A stretch of DNA of 64,000 bases from Bosea sp. F3-2 (GTDB lineage Bacteria; Pseudomonadota; Alphaproteobacteria; Rhizobiales; Beijerinckiaceae): NCBI RefSeq assembly GCF_008253865.1, contig NZ_CP042331.1:2914001-2978000 (forward strand), given 5' to 3'. The notes beneath the pieces are model-generated. The model was given only the letters and a program-made list of their open reading frames with translations. It was not told the origin of the DNA and made no database searches. How positions within the stretch are numbered: the first letter of the stretch is position 1; each line of letters begins with the position of its first letter. The position numbers and the translations under genes are program-made. Shown in pieces: positions 16,122-24,311 of this stretch.

Positions 16122-17399
16122 ATGTTCTATCAGCTCTACGAACTGAACCACGCCGTGATGCAGCCGTGTCGCGCTTTCGCGGATGCCGTCAAACACCACT
16201 ACTCGAACCCGATCAATCCGCTGTCGCACACGGCGTTCGGCCGTACCGCGGCGGCCATCGCAGAGATGTTCGAGCGCAGCACCCGGCGCTACGGCAAGCC
16301 CTCCTTCGCCATCGAGAAAACGGTTGTCGACTTGAACGAGGTCGCGGTGGCCGAGATCGTCGTCTGGTCGCGACCTTTTTGTAACCTGATCCATTTCGCG
16401 CGCGATCTGCCGGCGGGGCGCGGCGATGACCCCAAGCTCCTGATCGTCGCGCCGATGTCCGGGCACTACGCGACGCTGTTGAAGGGCACCGTCGAGGCGA
16501 TGTTGCCACATGCCGAGGTCTACATCACGGACTGGACCGATGCGCGCACGGTGCCGACATCGGCCGGCGGCTTCGATCTCGATGATTACATCGACCACGT
16601 CATCGACATCCTGCATGCGCTCGGGCCGCAGACGCATGTCATGGCGGTGTGCCAGCCTTCCGTGCCGGTGCTCGCCGCGGTCGCGATCATGGCGGAGCGG
16701 GGCGATGCTTTCGCACCTGCGAGCATGACGCTGATGGGCGGCCCGATCGACACGCGCCGTAACCCGACCGCCGTCAACAAACTCGCGGAGTCGAAGGGCA
16801 TCGACTGGTTCCGCAAGAACGTGATCATGCACGTGCCCTGGCCGGCGCCGGGCGCCATGCGCGAGGTTTATCCGGGCTTCCTGCAGCTTTCAGGCTTCCT
16901 CGGCATGAATCTCGACCGCCACATCACGGCGCACAAGCAGTTCTTCATGCATCTGGTCGAGAATGACGGCGACAGCGCCGAGAAGCATCGCGACTTCTAC
17001 GACGAATATCTCGCGGTCATGGATCTGACCGCCGAGTTCTATCTCCAGACGGTCGATAACGTGTTCCTGCGTCACACGCTGCCCAAGGGCGAAATGATGC
17101 ATCGCGGCGCGTTGGTCGATCCGGCAGCCATCCGCTCTGTTGCCCTGCTGACCGTCGAAGGCGAGAACGACGATATTTCCGGGATTGGCCAGACGGAGGC
17201 AGCCCACGCGCTTTGCGTGAACATTCCCGATCACATGCGCCAGCACTATGTGCAGCCGGCCGTCGGCCATTACGGGGTCTTCAACGGCTCGCGCTTTCGT
17301 TCCGAGATCGTGCCGCGCATCGTCGCGTTCATGATCAGCAACGGGAAGGAAGGGAGCGCGCGCCACGGGCAACGCCAAGACGACACCGCCGTGGTCTGA
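16122..17399 (+). CDS. phaZ: Intracellular polyhydroxybutyrate depolymerase
   Basis: This 425-residue enzyme of the intracellular PHB depolymerase family (PhaZ) mobilises stored polyhydroxybutyrate to 3-hydroxybutyrate units. The N-terminus MFYQLYELNHAVMQPCR is diagnostic. The lipase-box equivalent is VCQPSVPVLAA with the catalytic cysteine at about residue 177, as in PhaZ1-type enzymes that use Cys instead of Ser. Further segments include DWTDARTVP, the late EGENDDISGIGQT (catalytic Asp region) and VGHYGVFNGSRFR (catalytic His). It follows scoB by about 100 bases in the same direction, linking acetoacetate/C4 metabolism to PHB turnover. Confidence 0.93.
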   Translation: MFYQLYELNHAVMQPCRAFADAVKHHYSNPINPLSHTAFGRTAAAIAEMFERSTRRYGKPSFAIEKTVVDLNEVAVAEIVVWSRPFCNLIHFARDLPAGRGDDPKLLIVAPMSGHYATLLKGTVEAMLPHAEVYITDWTDARTVPTSAGGFDLDDYIDHVIDILHALGPQTHVMAVCQPSVPVLAAVAIMAERGDAFAPASMTLMGGPIDTRRNPTAVNKLAESKGIDWFRKNVIMHVPWPAPGAMREVYPGFLQLSGFLGMNLDRHITAHKQFFMHLVENDGDSAEKHRDFYDEYLAVMDLTAEFYLQTVDNVFLRHTLPKGEMMHRGALVDPAAIRSVALLTVEGENDDISGIGQTEAAHALCVNIPDHMRQHYVQPAVGHYGVFNGSRFRSEIVPRIVAFMISNGKEGSARHGQRQDDTAVV

Positions 17400-17458
17400 T
17401 CGCCGTGCCCGACCGACTTCATCGTGTTGCGGTGGAAGACCGCTAGATCGCTTTGTTT

Positions 17459-17511
17459 GAGCATCGGATTTTGCCGAAAACCGGGGTCCACTTTTCTGTC
17501 CGATGCTCTAG
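17459..17511. repeat. Palindromic intergenic repeat, second copy
   Basis: GAGCATCGGATTTTGCCGAA at the left pairs imperfectly with the right arm ending TCCGATGCTCTAGA. Inner arms are CCGAAAACCGG and CCACTTTTC. It is the same family as 3172-3217. The VapC stop codon (TAG on the minus strand) is formed by the TCTAGA end of this repeat. Confidence 0.78.
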
Positions 17512-17930
17512 ACCGTCGCCCACGGATTGATGACGGGCAGCCCGGCGGCTTCAAAAGGTCCGGTGTCGCGCGTTGCCACGGTGAAGCCATGTGCTGCGGC
17601 CGTCGCGGCAATATAGCCGTCTGCCGCACCAATCGCCCTGCCTGCAGCTTTGGCGCGGGTACGGATCAGGGCATAGGCGTCGGCAGCGTCGGAATCGAAG
17701 GGAAGTATTCGCGGCCCAAACAGGACGATGATGCGCCTCTCCAAGGCCGCGCCCAGGCCTTCTTTACGTCGACCATCGGGCAAAGCCGCAACGCCATAGC
17801 GAAGCTCGGCCAAGCTGATCGTGGTCAGGAAAAGCGTCTCGATATTCTGTTGATCGAGCCAAGCGAGCACGGCCGGTTCACCGGCCGGCCTCAGCGGCTC
17901 GGAGATGACATTTGTATCCAGGACGATCAT
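17508..17930 (-). CDS. PIN-domain toxin (VapC/FitB-type)
   Basis: This 140-residue PIN-domain ribonuclease is the likely toxin of a type II toxin-antitoxin pair. The acidic active-site residues are visible: LDTNVISE (Asp5), SLAELRYG (Glu), AADGYIAATA (Asp) and TRDTGPF (Asp). The start overlaps the antitoxin stop by 4 bases (ATGA), the normal VapBC arrangement. The stop codon falls inside the palindromic repeat at 17459-17511. Family expectation is cleavage of tRNA or other structured RNA. The target is unknown. Confidence 0.9.
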   Translation of the reverse strand: MIVLDTNVISEPLRPAGEPAVLAWLDQQNIETLFLTTISLAELRYGVAALPDGRRKEGLGAALERRIIVLFGPRILPFDSDAADAYALIRTRAKAAGRAIGAADGYIAATAAAHGFTVATRDTGPFEAAGLPVINPWATV

Positions 17931-18166
17931 TCGAAGCTCACCGTACCGGCCGGCGTCTTGTCGCGCTCGATTTCGAGTTCCACGCCGCCAAACTCCCGCC
18001 CGATCGCGGCCAGCTCGGTGCCGAGCTTGATCCGATCATGTGGCCGAACGGCGCTTTCGATGATGTCGCGGATTTCCGCCTCAGTGCTCCGACCATGTTG
18101 GGCGGCCCGCAGCTTGAGCGCTCTATGTGTCGCTTCGGGCAAGTTTCTGATTGTGACGGCAGGCAT
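17927..18166 (-). CDS. Ribbon-helix-helix antitoxin (FitA/VapB-type)
   Basis: This 79-residue antitoxin starts with an Arc-type ribbon-helix-helix (MPAVTIRNLPEATHRALKL, GRSTEAEIRDIIESAV). Its C-terminal tail should wrap the toxin. The ATG at 18166 sits behind GGAG; a GTG at 18175 is in frame but leaves no ribosome site. A perfect 16-base palindrome 46 bases upstream (18212-18227) is the likely autoregulatory operator. Confidence 0.88.
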   Translation of the reverse strand: MPAVTIRNLPEATHRALKLRAAQHGRSTEAEIRDIIESAVRPHDRIKLGTELAAIGREFGGVELEIERDKTPAGTVSFE

Positions 18167-18211
18167 TGATATCACTCCTCGCCATTCTATGGCGGCGCTA
18201 TCATAGCATAA

Positions 18212-18227
18212 GAATTGATATCAATTC
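18212..18227. promoter_or_regulatory. Perfect palindrome, candidate antitoxin operator
   Basis: GAATTGATATCAATTC is a perfect 16-base palindrome. It lies upstream of the antitoxin gene and overlaps a possible TTGATA -35 box on the minus strand. A second ATTGATATCA-like half (about 18164-18173) overlaps the start codon. This suits ribbon-helix-helix autorepression. Confidence 0.6.
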
Positions 18228-18304
18228 CTGCATTATCGGCATGAGAGCGGCACGGAGCCGCGGTTTTCGCAACTTTCACACAGGCCTTGTGGTGGGCCGA
18301 TTGC

Positions 18305-19234
18305 TCAGGATGTGCTGCGGGCGATTTCCGCAGCGGTTTGTTCCGTCTGAACACGCAGCCAGCAATGAGCTGGATCGTTCTGGTAGCGGCGGTGCCAGGC
18401 CATGAACATGACGAGATCCCGTTCCCCCTGCTCCGCCGCGGCTTCCAGTGGGACAGGCGTGGTTGCGAACTCCTGCATCAGCGAGCCTTTGAGCAGGCTT
18501 GGCAGGGTCGCAAGGCGATCGGTCCCACGCAGGAAGGCCGGAACTCCCGAGAAGCCTGGCACAGCGATGGCGACGTCGCGGCGGATCCCTGCCGCGTCCA
18601 GCTCCTTGTCGAAGCGCAGCCGCTCCTTGTCCGGATAGACCACGGTGACGTGGCGCGCGCCGATATAGTCTTCGAAGGTGCGCGGCGCCTCCCGGATCCG
18701 CGGGTCGAAGAAGCAGACATATCGGTCGGTCAGGAGCCGCTTCTGAAGAATGTCGATGCCTTCCGGCGGGAATGGCGAGATCAGGAGATCGCAACGGTCC
18801 TCGCGCAGCATCTCGGTCGTCGGCACATCGGATGGCAGGACACGCAACTCGACACTCGCAAGCTCGTCTTCAAGCCGCTGGAACAGATGCGGCAGCAGCA
18901 GTTCCCGCTGGAGGTCGTTGGCGGCAATCCTGAGCGACAGTCGCGTCGTCGCCGGATCGAATTCGGCGCCCCGGGCGAAGTCGCGCATGGCGTCGAGCAA
19001 CGCCCGGGCCTGTTCGCCAAGGGCGCGCGCATGGGCCGTGGCCACGATGCCGCGCCCGGATTTGACGAAGAGCGGGTCGCGCACGATCCGCCGCAGCTTG
19101 TCCAGTTGGTGGCTGACGGCCGACTGGGTGACGCCGAGTTCGTTTGCGGCCTCGGTTACGGAACCTTTCTCCAGAACCGCAAGGAACAGCTGCAAGGCCC
19201 GCCCGTCCAAATCCGAATAATCGATATTGCTCAT
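18305..19234 (-). CDS. LysR-family regulator divergent from pcaHG
   Basis: This is a 309-residue LysR-type regulator. The helix-turn-helix covers about residues 13-60, with LFLAVLEKGSVTEAANELGV and TQSAVSHQLDKLRR, followed by a PBP2-type effector domain. The gene is divergent from pcaH with about 105 bases between starts, the usual position for a regulator of the genes opposite. It is plausibly the activator of pcaHG copy 1. It looks more like the NodD/SyrM-like DNA-binding style (SDLDGRALQLF) than classical PcaQ, so the name PcaQ is not used. Confidence 0.88.
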   Translation of the reverse strand: MSNIDYSDLDGRALQLFLAVLEKGSVTEAANELGVTQSAVSHQLDKLRRIVRDPLFVKSGRGIVATAHARALGEQARALLDAMRDFARGAEFDPATTRLSLRIAANDLQRELLLPHLFQRLEDELASVELRVLPSDVPTTEMLREDRCDLLISPFPPEGIDILQKRLLTDRYVCFFDPRIREAPRTFEDYIGARHVTVVYPDKERLRFDKELDAAGIRRDVAIAVPGFSGVPAFLRGTDRLATLPSLLKGSLMQEFATTPVPLEAAAEQGERDLVMFMAWHRRYQNDPAHCWLRVQTEQTAAEIARSTS

Positions 19235-19249
19235 GATAAAGATCGTAAC

Positions 19250-19263
19250 CGATCAATTGATCG
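19250..19263. promoter_or_regulatory. Palindrome in the LysR-pcaH intergenic region
   Basis: CGATCAATTGATCG is a perfect 14-base palindrome between the divergent LysR and pcaH genes. A further TGATC-N12-GATCA arrangement overlaps its right half (about 19258-19279). Either could be the LysR binding site. Confidence 0.5.
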
Positions 19264-19339
19264 ACGCAAACATTGATCAGAAGATGCGCGCGCCTGTGAC
19301 GTCGATGGCAACTCGTTCAAACAGATAGGGAGAGACCAG

Positions 19340-20113
19340 ATGCAGGAGCCTGCACCGCATCAGCCTGCCGGGCGGAACGCGCCGCCGACCATTCCGCGTA
19401 TCGAATTCTTTCAGCGCGACCGTTCAATCCAGCCCGCTGCGCTGACACCGGGCTACAAGACCAGCATCGCGCGTTCACCGCGCCACGCGCTGCTGTCGCT
19501 GCAGAATTCGCTGTCGGAGATCACTGGACCAGTCTTCGGCCACAACGAACTCGGTCCGCTCGACAACGATCTGATCCGCAACTACGCCAAGGACGGCGAT
19601 CCGATCGGCGAGCGCATCATCGTGCACGGGCGTGTGCTGGACGAGAATGGCCGACCGGTGCCGCACACCCTGATCGAGTTCTGGCAAGCCAATGCCGGTG
19701 GCCGCTATCGGCACAAGAAGGACACCTATCTTGCGCCGATCGATCCGAATTTCGGCGGCTGCGGGCGCACCCTCTCAGACGAGGACGGCTACTACTATTT
19801 CCGCACGATCAAGCCGGGCCCTTATCCCTGGCGCAATTATGTGAACAGCTGGCGGCCGGCGCACATCCACTTTTCGCTGTTCGGCTCCGGCTTCGCCCAG
19901 CGGCTGATCACGCAGATGTATTTCGAGGGCGATCCGCTGATCAAGATCTGCCCGATCGTCAAGACGATCCCCGATGAGGCGGCCATCGATCGGCTGATCG
20001 CGCCGCTCGACCTCAACGCCTCCGTGCCGCTCGACACGCTGGCCTATCGCTTCGACATCGTGCTGCGCGGCCGCCGTTCCACGCTGTTCGAAAACCGGCT
20101 CGAAGGGAATTGA
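19340..20113 (+). CDS. pcaH: Protocatechuate 3,4-dioxygenase beta subunit, copy 1
   Basis: This 257-residue intradiol dioxygenase subunit carries the non-haem Fe(III) centre that opens protocatechuate to 3-carboxy-cis,cis-muconate. All four iron ligands are present with family spacing: Tyr123 (RYRHKKD), Tyr162 (PYPWRN), His175 and His177 (RPAHIHF). The N-terminal Dioxygenase_N region (RSPRHALLSLQNSLSEITGP) is intact. pcaG follows after 3 bases. It is probably regulated by the divergent LysR protein. Confidence 0.96.
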   Translation: MQEPAPHQPAGRNAPPTIPRIEFFQRDRSIQPAALTPGYKTSIARSPRHALLSLQNSLSEITGPVFGHNELGPLDNDLIRNYAKDGDPIGERIIVHGRVLDENGRPVPHTLIEFWQANAGGRYRHKKDTYLAPIDPNFGGCGRTLSDEDGYYYFRTIKPGPYPWRNYVNSWRPAHIHFSLFGSGFAQRLITQMYFEGDPLIKICPIVKTIPDEAAIDRLIAPLDLNASVPLDTLAYRFDIVLRGRRSTLFENRLEGN

Positions 20114-20116
20114 CCG

Positions 20117-20743
20117 ATGACCCAGCCTCTTGCCTATCTGGCGGAAACACCGTCACAGACGGCCGGCCCCTATGTCCATATCGGCCTCGCGCCGCATCAG
20201 GCCGGCTTCGACATCTTCGAGAACAACTTCTCGAATGACCTCGTCCCCGAGGCGACGGCAGGCGAACGCATCACCATCGAAGGCTATGTCTTCGACGGCA
20301 CCGGCACACCGGTTCGCGATGCCCTGATCGAGATCTGGCAGGCCAATGCGGAGGGGCGCTACAACCATCCCGACGACCGGCAAGCCAAGCCTCTCGACGT
20401 TGCGTTCCGCGGTTGGGGCCGCACCGGCGCTGCTTTCGACACTGGCCTCTATACATTCCGCACGATCAAGCCGGGCGCGGTCGCCGGGCGCAACAAGCGC
20501 ATCATGGCGCCGCACATCAATGTCTGGGTCGTCGCGCGCGGCATCAATATCGGCCTGAACACGAGAATGTATTTCTCCGACGAAGAGCAAGCCAATTCCG
20601 TCGATCCCGTACTGGGCCTGATCGAGCAAAAATCACGGCGCGACACGCTGATCGCCAAGCGCGAGGAACGCGACGGCGCCGTCGTCTATATGTTTGACAT
20701 TCATCTTCAGGGAGAACACGAAACGGTCTTCTTCGACGTGTGA
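20117..20743 (+). CDS. pcaG: Protocatechuate 3,4-dioxygenase alpha subunit, copy 1
   Basis: This 208-residue alpha subunit pairs with PcaH in the (alpha-beta) Fe core. It has the family segments TPSQTAGPYVHIGLAP, ALIEIWQANAEGRYNHP, RTIKPG and MAPHINVWVVARG, and ends GEHETVFFDV. As is normal for alpha subunits, the iron ligands are not conserved. The stop codon is followed immediately by an IS1182-type transposase remnant, so whatever lay downstream (often pcaB) is missing here. Confidence 0.95.
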   Translation: MTQPLAYLAETPSQTAGPYVHIGLAPHQAGFDIFENNFSNDLVPEATAGERITIEGYVFDGTGTPVRDALIEIWQANAEGRYNHPDDRQAKPLDVAFRGWGRTGAAFDTGLYTFRTIKPGAVAGRNKRIMAPHINVWVVARGINIGLNTRMYFSDEEQANSVDPVLGLIEQKSRRDTLIAKREERDGAVVYMFDIHLQGEHETVFFDV

Positions 20744-21030
20744 TCCATCAGCTCGACCGCATGCCCGACGCCATGCGGATCAGACGGCAGACGGTCGAGC
20801 GCGTCTTCGGCACGATCAAGGACTGGATGGGCCGAAGTCACTTCCTCACTCGCCAGCTCACCAATGTCGGAACCGAGATGAGCCTCCACGTCCTCGCCTA
20901 CAACCTCAAGCGGGTCATCGCCATCCTCGGCGCACCGGCGTTGATGAAAACGATGACAGTCTGACCCTCAAGACCTCGGGCGCATCCCCAAAACTCCACA
21001 CCGAACGCCGTTTCCACGCAGCCTCCACCG
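20744..21030 (+). mobile_element. Degenerate 3' end of an IS1182-family element
   Basis: The frame from 20744 reads VERVFGTIKDWMGRSHFLT, followed by NVGTEMSLHVLAYNLKRVIA. This matches the C-terminus of the intact transposase at 62253-63692 (HPFGTIKAWMGSTHFLT, VRTEIGLHVLAYNPKRVIA). Further on, CGTTTCCACGCAGCCTC resembles the right end of that element (GGTTCTCACACAGCCTC). Only about 75 codons of about 480 remain, directly behind the pcaG stop. Confidence 0.85.
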
Positions 21031-21139
21031 AGCCGGGCCAATGTCACAGGCAGCGCTGCTTGCGCCAAAAGCGGCATTGGAAGCTTCTCGAAAGCTGACG
21101 TTCAGAACTGGCGTGATTTTTGACACCACAGGATGATGG

Positions 21140-22549
21140 TCACATCCCCAACCGCAGGATGCGTGAAGCGAGCCGCTCGGCCAGTGCGGCTTCATGCGTG
21201 ACCATGAGCAGTCCGAGACCACGCTCGCGGACCGCCTCGAGCAGAATGGCGAAGACCTCCTTCTGACTGACGGGGTCGAGCCGCGAGGTTGCCTCGTCGG
21301 CGAAGAGAAACACCGGATCGAGCAGGAGCGCCCGCAGGATGGCGAAGCGCTGAAGCTCGCCTCCGGAGACCTCGTTTGGACGGCGGTCGAGCAGCTCGCG
21401 GGCAAGGCCGAAGCGCACCATTGCCGCCTCCGCCTGCGACCAGGCCAGCTCATGCAGCTCCAGCAGGTCACCAAGGCCTCGCCGCAGTGGCTGGTGCGGG
21501 GCGAAGGCGGCCGGTGGATCCTGGTATAGCTTTTGGAATCGCACCGGCGCTAAGTCGGCCTCGCGTTCGACTTGGCCGCGATCCGGCGCGACGAGGCCGA
21601 GGAGGATGTTGCCGACCGTCGTCTTGCCGCCGCCGCTCGGGCCGACGATTGCGACGATTTCGCCGCGCCCGACCGAGATGTCGAAGGTGTCGAACAGCGT
21701 CTTCTCTCCGAAGCGCTTCGACAGTCCTGTGCCGGAGACGACCGTTTCGCCTGCCGGCGGCAGGCCGGGCGCCGGCCATCGGCTTGGATCCGCTGCTATC
21801 AGGGCACGCGTGTAAACGTGACGCGGTTCGGCCAGGATCTGCGACGCAGGCCCGAACTCCACGAGCGTTCCGTCGAGCATCACGCCGATCATCCCGCCTA
21901 GCGCGGCGGCGACTTCAATGTCGTGCGTGATCGTGAGCAGCAGGCGCCCCTGTTCGACCTCCCGGCGCAACCGTTCGACGACGCTGTCCCGCAGCGATGC
22001 GTCGAGTCCCTTGGTCGGCTCGTCGGCGATCAGAAGAGAGGCGCCAGCCGCATGCGTCACCGCGATCGCGGCGCGCTGGCACATGCCGCCGGAGAGTTGG
22101 TGCGGATAGGCCTGCGTCCGACCGCCGAGCCCCACCTCGGCGAGATCGGCTCGGGATCGACTGCGAGCGTCCGCAGCGCCGACGCCATGCAGATAGCGAT
22201 GAACCTCTTCTACCTGACCGCCTACGCGCATGGTCGGGTCGAGTGCGAGCCACGGTTCCTGTGGTAGGATCGCGATCGTCCGCCCCCATCGGGCGCGGGT
22301 TTCGCCGGGGCTTTCGGACAGGAGATCTAGCCCGTCGAGCCTGACCTCGCCGTGCGCTGACAACCCAGCCGGCAGGCTACCCATAATCGCATGGGCGACA
22401 AGCGATTTGCCCGAGCCGCTGGCGCCGAGCAGCGTGACCGGCATGCCCCGGACCAGTGTGAAGGCTACGTCGCGGACGAGCGACTTGTCGCCGGCCCGGA
22501 TCGCGAGCCCCGAGACGGCGAGCGCCTGGAAGTGGGCGGGCGCGTTCAT
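21140..22549 (-). CDS. Dual-domain ABC transporter ATPase (DppD-DppF-like fusion)
   Basis: This 469-residue protein carries two ABC ATPase domains in tandem. Domain 1 has Walker A GASGSGKS (about residue 40) and signature LSGGMCQRAAI. Domain 2 has Walker A GPSGGGKTT (about residue 305) and signature VSGGELQRFAI, with Walker B FLFADEATSRLDP. It energises the permease pair encoded upstream. It overlaps the permease stop by 4 bases. Fused ATPases are common in peptide, nickel and opine-metallophore importers. Confidence 0.93.
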   Translation of the reverse strand: MNAPAHFQALAVSGLAIRAGDKSLVRDVAFTLVRGMPVTLLGASGSGKSLVAHAIMGSLPAGLSAHGEVRLDGLDLLSESPGETRARWGRTIAILPQEPWLALDPTMRVGGQVEEVHRYLHGVGAADARSRSRADLAEVGLGGRTQAYPHQLSGGMCQRAAIAVTHAAGASLLIADEPTKGLDASLRDSVVERLRREVEQGRLLLTITHDIEVAAALGGMIGVMLDGTLVEFGPASQILAEPRHVYTRALIAADPSRWPAPGLPPAGETVVSGTGLSKRFGEKTLFDTFDISVGRGEIVAIVGPSGGGKTTVGNILLGLVAPDRGQVEREADLAPVRFQKLYQDPPAAFAPHQPLRRGLGDLLELHELAWSQAEAAMVRFGLARELLDRRPNEVSGGELQRFAILRALLLDPVFLFADEATSRLDPVSQKEVFAILLEAVRERGLGLLMVTHEAALAERLASRILRLGM

Positions 22550-23373
22550 CGCGCCTCGCTCCGCGTGGCGAGCTGCAGCCCGAGCACCAGCAGGAAGATC
22601 AGAATCCCGGGCATCAGCACGTGCAGCGGCGCCTCCGTGTAATAGGGCAGAAGCTCGACAATCATCGCGCCGAGCTCAGGCGTCGGCGGCCGCAGGCCGA
22701 CGCTGATCGCGCTCAGCGTCGAAATCGCAATGATGGCGGTCGACATGGCGAAGGCGGCGAGCGTCGTCAGGATCGGCCGGATCTCGGGGAGAACCAGGCT
22801 GCGCAGCAAGTAGGGCGTGCCGAAGCCGAGCAGCCGTGCCGCCTCGACATGCGGCTGCTTCAGCACGCTCGCTGCCGTCGCTCGCGCGACGCGATAGAAT
22901 TCGATCCAAAGCGTGAGGGCGAGGCCGAGATAGAGCGGCCCGAAGGTGCCTGGCGCGAAAGCGAGCAGGATCAGCACGAGCAGCAGCCCGGGCAACGCGA
23001 GCAGCACCGTTGAAACCAGCTCCAGCGCGCGTTCGAGAAGGCCGCCGCGCCAGGCCGCGAGCAGACCGAGCAGGATGCCCGGCACGGCCGCTGTGGCCAC
23101 CGTGAGCAGGGCCATGCCGAAGGATAGCCGCGCCCCGTAGGTGAGCCGGGCGAGCATGCTACGGCCGTAATAATCGGCGCCCAGCAGATAGTCGGAGCCG
23201 GGCGCGGCGAGGCTCGCTGCGAAGTCCTGCTCCGTCGGATCGACGGAGACCAGCAGCGGGCCGATGAGAGCAAACGCCGCCAGCAGCGCAAGCAGGCCGA
23301 GCCCGATTGTCCGCGAAGGTGTCAGCCAGCGGCGATCCGCCGAGGGGATGAGTGTGGCGTCAGCAATGGTCAT
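22546..23373 (-). CDS. ABC transporter permease, DppC/NikC-type
   Basis: This 275-residue inner-membrane permease has the N-terminal OppC-type segment (LLVSVDPTEQDFAASLAAPG, YLLGADYYGRSMLAR) and about six hydrophobic helices. The EAA-type loop reads ATAASVLKQPHVEAARLLG. Overlaps of 4 bases with both neighbours place it in the four-gene importer operon. The substrate is not evident from this protein. Confidence 0.92.
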   Translation of the reverse strand: MTIADATLIPSADRRWLTPSRTIGLGLLALLAAFALIGPLLVSVDPTEQDFAASLAAPGSDYLLGADYYGRSMLARLTYGARLSFGMALLTVATAAVPGILLGLLAAWRGGLLERALELVSTVLLALPGLLLVLILLAFAPGTFGPLYLGLALTLWIEFYRVARATAASVLKQPHVEAARLLGFGTPYLLRSLVLPEIRPILTTLAAFAMSTAIIAISTLSAISVGLRPPTPELGAMIVELLPYYTEAPLHVLMPGILIFLLVLGLQLATRSEAR

Positions 23374-24311
23374 GTGCGTCTCGGCCTCGGATCGAGCCAG
23401 TGGCAGGCGAGATCGACGGCCGCCGTGATGGCGACGAAGAGCAGGCCCATCGCGAGCGCCGTGCCCTGCACCATCGGCACGTCCCGGGCTATAACGGCAT
23501 GGACGAGGGCATGGCCGATACCAGGAATGCCGAACAGCGTCTCCACCACGACGACGCCCTCGATCAGGTAAATCGCCTGCAAGGCGAGATAGGAGACCAC
23601 GGGTATCGCAGCGTTGCGCAGGACATGGCGGCGCACCGCGACGGGCTCAGGCAATCCCTTCAGCCGCGCGAAAGCGAAATAGGGTGTACGCACCACGGCC
23701 GCGACGGCGTCGCGTGCGACGCGGCTCGACACCGCGGCGAGCCCCAGCGCCAGCGTCAGCGCTGGTAGCGCCAGGTCGCGCCAGGTTCCGTAGCCGGCCG
23801 GCGGGAACAGGCCGAAGATAATCGCGAAGAACAGGATCAGCAGTAGGCCGAGCACGAAGGGCGGCAGCGATCGCAGGACGATCGCCCCCCCAAGCGAGGC
23901 GCGGTCGACCCAGCCGCCCCGGCTCAGACCGGCGAGAAGACCGATCGGGGGACCGAGCAGCAATGACAGAGCGAGCGCCGCCCCGGACAGCCATAGCGTC
24001 GCGCCAAGCTGGATTCTGAGCTCCTTTGTGATGGGCAGTCCTGTGACAACCGAGCGCCCGAGATCGAGCTTCGCCAGTTGGCCGAGCGAGGTGCCAAGCT
24101 GGACGAGCAGGGGCCGATCGAGGCCGAGTTCGCGACGCACGACCTCTGCGGCTTCGCTGATGTTGGCATCCGGCCCGTAGCGACCGGCGGCGATGCGCAT
24201 GGCTGGATCGCCTGGCAATGCGCGCACAAGTGCGAAGCAGAGGATCCCGACGACGAGCACCATCAGCCCGGCTTGGAGCAGTCGGGTCGAAACCAGCCCC
24301 ACCATCGTCAC
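23370..24311 (-). CDS. ABC transporter permease, DppB/NikB-type
   Basis: This 313-residue permease has about six membrane helices. The start RLLQAGLMVLVVGILCFALV followed by RALPGDPA is typical of DppB proteins. The conserved loop is RDAVAAVVRTPYFAFARLKG with AIPVVSYLALQ after it. It overlaps the binding-protein gene and the DppC-type gene by 4 bases each. It forms the channel with the preceding permease. Confidence 0.92.
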   Translation of the reverse strand: MTMVGLVSTRLLQAGLMVLVVGILCFALVRALPGDPAMRIAAGRYGPDANISEAAEVVRRELGLDRPLLVQLGTSLGQLAKLDLGRSVVTGLPITKELRIQLGATLWLSGAALALSLLLGPPIGLLAGLSRGGWVDRASLGGAIVLRSLPPFVLGLLLILFFAIIFGLFPPAGYGTWRDLALPALTLALGLAAVSSRVARDAVAAVVRTPYFAFARLKGLPEPVAVRRHVLRNAAIPVVSYLALQAIYLIEGVVVVETLFGIPGIGHALVHAVIARDVPMVQGTALAMGLLFVAITAAVDLACHWLDPRPRRT

